A DNA stretch of 64,000 bases from Arthrobacter sp. FW306-07-I. Its GTDB lineage: Bacteria > Actinomycetota > Actinomycetes > Actinomycetales > Micrococcaceae. Both the position numbers and the translations under genes were made by a program. The stretch lies in the NCBI RefSeq assembly GCF_021800405.1, contig NZ_CP084551.1, positions 37,758-101,757 of the forward strand, read 5' to 3'. Position 1 is the stretch's first letter; every line of letters begins with the position of its first letter. The notes beneath the pieces were generated by a model. The model was not told the origin of the DNA, did not search any database, and worked only from the letters and a program-made list of their open reading frames with translations. Below are positions 62,161 through 64,000 of this stretch, piece by piece.

Positions 62161-63858
62161 GTGGCATTAGATCCTGTCGACATTCTCGTAATCGGCGGCG
62201 GCGTCAACGGCTTGGCAGTAGCCAGGGAAGCGTCCTCCCAAGGCTGGCTGGCGGCGGTAGTGGACGCAGAAGATTTCGGGGCGGGCACGTCAGGGACCGC
62301 AAGCCGTCTCGTCCACGGCGGTATCCGGTATCTGGAGAATCTGGAGTTTCATTTGGTGCGGGAGTCGCTGCGGGAGCGGGAGCGGCTGCTTCAGACCGCT
62401 CCGCACCTGGTGAAGCCGTATCCGCTCCTGATTCCGTTCTACCGTCATAACCAGCGTTCTGGCTTCATCATGCGCCTGGGCATGTTCCTCTACGACGTAT
62501 TGTCCTTTGACAAGTCCACGCCACTGCACAAACCCCTGTCCAAAGCAGAGGTCGAACTCATGTATCCGGGGCTGGAGTCAGATGATCTGTACGGAGCGGT
62601 GCTGTACCACGACGCCCAAGTCGCCAACGCAGAACGGCTCTGTATTGAACAGGCGCTCGACGTCGCGAGCTTCGGTGGTCGTGTCCACAACCATCTAAGA
62701 GTGACGGGACTGAACGAGTCGAAGGCGGGCGTAGATGTTCGCCTCACTGACACACTCACCGGGCGGGAGCTAGTCCAGTCGGCACGGGTTGTGGTGAACG
62801 CGTCAGGACCGTGGGTCGACATGGTGTTGTCCCGCACCATAGATGAGACGTCGCGGCTTATTGGAGGAACCAAGGGTTCCCACATGACCGTGGGGCCATT
62901 TCCGGGGGCCCCCGAAACCGGCGTGCACTACGAGGCGGTCAGTGATGGCCGGGCGATTCTGGTCCTTCCGTTGCCGGACGGCAACTACCTCCTCGGCTCC
63001 ACGGACATCTTCTTCGAAGGTGATCCGGCGGACGCCATCATGACTGATGAGGAGATCACGTATTTGCTCAAGGAAGTTAACACTCTGATTCCCCAGGCAC
63101 GTCTCACACCCCAGTCCGTCTTGCACACAGTCTCGGGCGTCCGCCCGCTGCCATACTCGCCTGAAGCCAAAACAGCGGCCGAGGTGAGCAGAAACCATCA
63201 CGTCATCGCCCACCCGACGATCAAGAACCTCTTCAGCATCAGCGGCGGAAAGCTGACCACTCACAGAGCTCTGGGTGAGATGGCAATGAACGTGGTGGAA
63301 AAGCACACGAACCTCGTTTCATCCCGCCGGCCCTGGTACGGGATCTTCCGATCCGGACCGGGCGGGACGAAGCACCTCAAGCTCCCCGGCGCACGCTGTG
63401 CCGACTGGGGAAAGTTTCAGAAGGACTTTCTGGACCGTACCAGCCTGCCCACAGCCACCGCGCAGAGGCTACTGGGACTGTACGGAGTCCGGGTCGCCCG
63501 GATCGAAAGTCTGATCTGCGCCGATCCTTCACTCGCCGCACCGCTGCCCGGCCACAACAGCGCTGTAGGCGCTGAAGTTGTACTAGCGGTCCGTGAGGAA
63601 TTTGCGCGCACGCTTATCGACATTGTCGCCCGCCGAATGCTGCTGTCCTGGGCCGACGATGCGGGGCTTAGGGCAGTTGAAGCCGTTGCTGAAATCGCCG
63701 CCCGGGAACTGCAGTGGGACGAGCAGCGCGTTCACCAGGAAGTCGAGGCCTACCATCAATGGATCCGGCTCCGAAGACCGCGTGCCTTGGAAGACGCCTC
63801 GATCATGCTGTCCAACCTAGACAAATACCCATCATCAATGAAGAAGTCGGAGCAATAA
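62161..63858 (+). CDS. Glycerol-3-phosphate dehydrogenase family protein (GlpD/EryB type)
   Basis: From a GTG at 62161 (CGAGGGG five bases before) the protein has 565 residues. An ATG at 62113 would add 16 residues but lies within the likely operator. The FAD-binding VDILVIGGGVNGLAVAREAS, DFGAGTSGTASRLVHGGIRY and NASGPWVDMVLS, GTKGSHMTVG, GVRPLPYSPEAKTAAEVSRN motifs mark a GlpD-family flavin dehydrogenase. In catabolic islands this family also oxidises erythritol phosphate. Pairing with a class II aldolase and a SorC-like operator suggests a polyol phosphate substrate. Confidence 0.88.
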   Translation: MALDPVDILVIGGGVNGLAVAREASSQGWLAAVVDAEDFGAGTSGTASRLVHGGIRYLENLEFHLVRESLRERERLLQTAPHLVKPYPLLIPFYRHNQRSGFIMRLGMFLYDVLSFDKSTPLHKPLSKAEVELMYPGLESDDLYGAVLYHDAQVANAERLCIEQALDVASFGGRVHNHLRVTGLNESKAGVDVRLTDTLTGRELVQSARVVVNASGPWVDMVLSRTIDETSRLIGGTKGSHMTVGPFPGAPETGVHYEAVSDGRAILVLPLPDGNYLLGSTDIFFEGDPADAIMTDEEITYLLKEVNTLIPQARLTPQSVLHTVSGVRPLPYSPEAKTAAEVSRNHHVIAHPTIKNLFSISGGKLTTHRALGEMAMNVVEKHTNLVSSRRPWYGIFRSGPGGTKHLKLPGARCADWGKFQKDFLDRTSLPTATAQRLLGLYGVRVARIESLICADPSLAAPLPGHNSAVGAEVVLAVREEFARTLIDIVARRMLLSWADDAGLRAVEAVAEIAARELQWDEQRVHQEVEAYHQWIRLRRPRALEDASIMLSNLDKYPSSMKKSEQ

Positions 63859-63861
63859 CTC

Positions 63862-64000
63862 ATGTCACTGGTATCACTTCCCGAACTGCTGGACCACGCT
63901 GGAAAGAACCGCTACGCAGTCGGCTACTTCGAGTCTTGGGACATCTACAGCCTTGAAGCGACCATCGCAGCTGCCGAGGCAAGCCAGTCCCCGGTGATCA
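63862..64000 (+). CDS. Class II fructose-bisphosphate aldolase-like, start only
   Basis: The first 46 codons read MSLVSLPELLDHAGKNRYAV, GYFESWDIYSLEATIAAAEA and continue to the window end. The shape matches the N-terminus of class II ketose-bisphosphate aldolases (family GatY/FbaA) with the usual helix before the AIx-AxE segment. It starts four bases after the GlpD-like stop, so the two are in one operon. Metal-binding residues lie outside the window. Confidence 0.75.
   Translation, partial: MSLVSLPELLDHAGKNRYAVGYFESWDIYSLEATIAAAEASQSPVI

Overview
The window reads as part of a large, mosaic, conjugative replicon of a high-GC actinobacterium, most likely an Arthrobacter-like member of the Micrococcaceae. 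This rests on the high GC content, frequent GTG and TTG starts with GGAGG-type ribosome sites, actinobacterial-type transfer proteins (an SCO6880-like protein, DUF4913, DUF4192) and polyol catabolism genes of the usual actinobacterial kind. The genus is an inference. A replication gene, partition genes, a relaxase and a type IV secretion operon together favour a plasmid, or a plasmid that has integrated.

Layout. 1-10 kb is mobilisation and plasmid backbone: a relaxase cut by the left edge, MobC, a possible oriT, a ParB, a DUF4192 protein and small plasmid genes. Three of these genes (starts at 4006, 7863 and 9307) each follow a copy of one ~370 bp leader. One copy is split cleanly by an IS110-family element (4192-6082), so the target site can be reconstructed. 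The long upstream end of that element contains sequences that look like the donor- and target-binding loops of a bridge RNA. 10-24 kb is accessory: a broken ATP-dependent DNA ligase, a four-gene type I restriction-modification operon (hsdM, hsdS, hsdR, XRE regulator), a frameshifted serine recombinase, a DUF6602-like protein, a membrane protein with a YtrA-type GntR regulator, and unrecognised small genes.

24-39.7 kb is the replication and transfer core. It holds ParA with a small partner, a ~650 bp region of repeated TTGCTAGCAA palindromes (centromere or origin), a primase-like replication initiator behind an operator-like palindrome, and a ribbon-helix-helix protein. The transfer genes follow: a MinD-like ATPase, a lipoprotein, a cell-wall hydrolase, a pilin-like peptide, VirB8-like, VirB6-like, SCO6880-like, VirB4-like and VirD4/TraG-like proteins, and DUF4913.

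40-45 kb is a two-gene kinase-helicase plus PLD-nuclease operon that matches the type I Mokosh anti-phage system. 45.9-55.3 kb is a sugar-alcohol island: a substrate-binding lipoprotein, two permeases, two polyol dehydrogenases and a small kinase on one strand, divergent from a SorC-type regulator and xylulokinase. Polyols would be imported, oxidised to ketoses and phosphorylated to enter the pentose phosphate pathway. 55.3-64 kb has a recombinase remnant, an RsbQ-like hydrolase, thiC behind a TPP riboswitch, a lipoyl-less E2 core with a dihydrolipoyl dehydrogenase, and a GlpD-family dehydrogenase followed by the start of a class II aldolase. The glpD promoter shares an 11-base operator-like sequence with the xylB/SorC region, so both may belong to one regulon.
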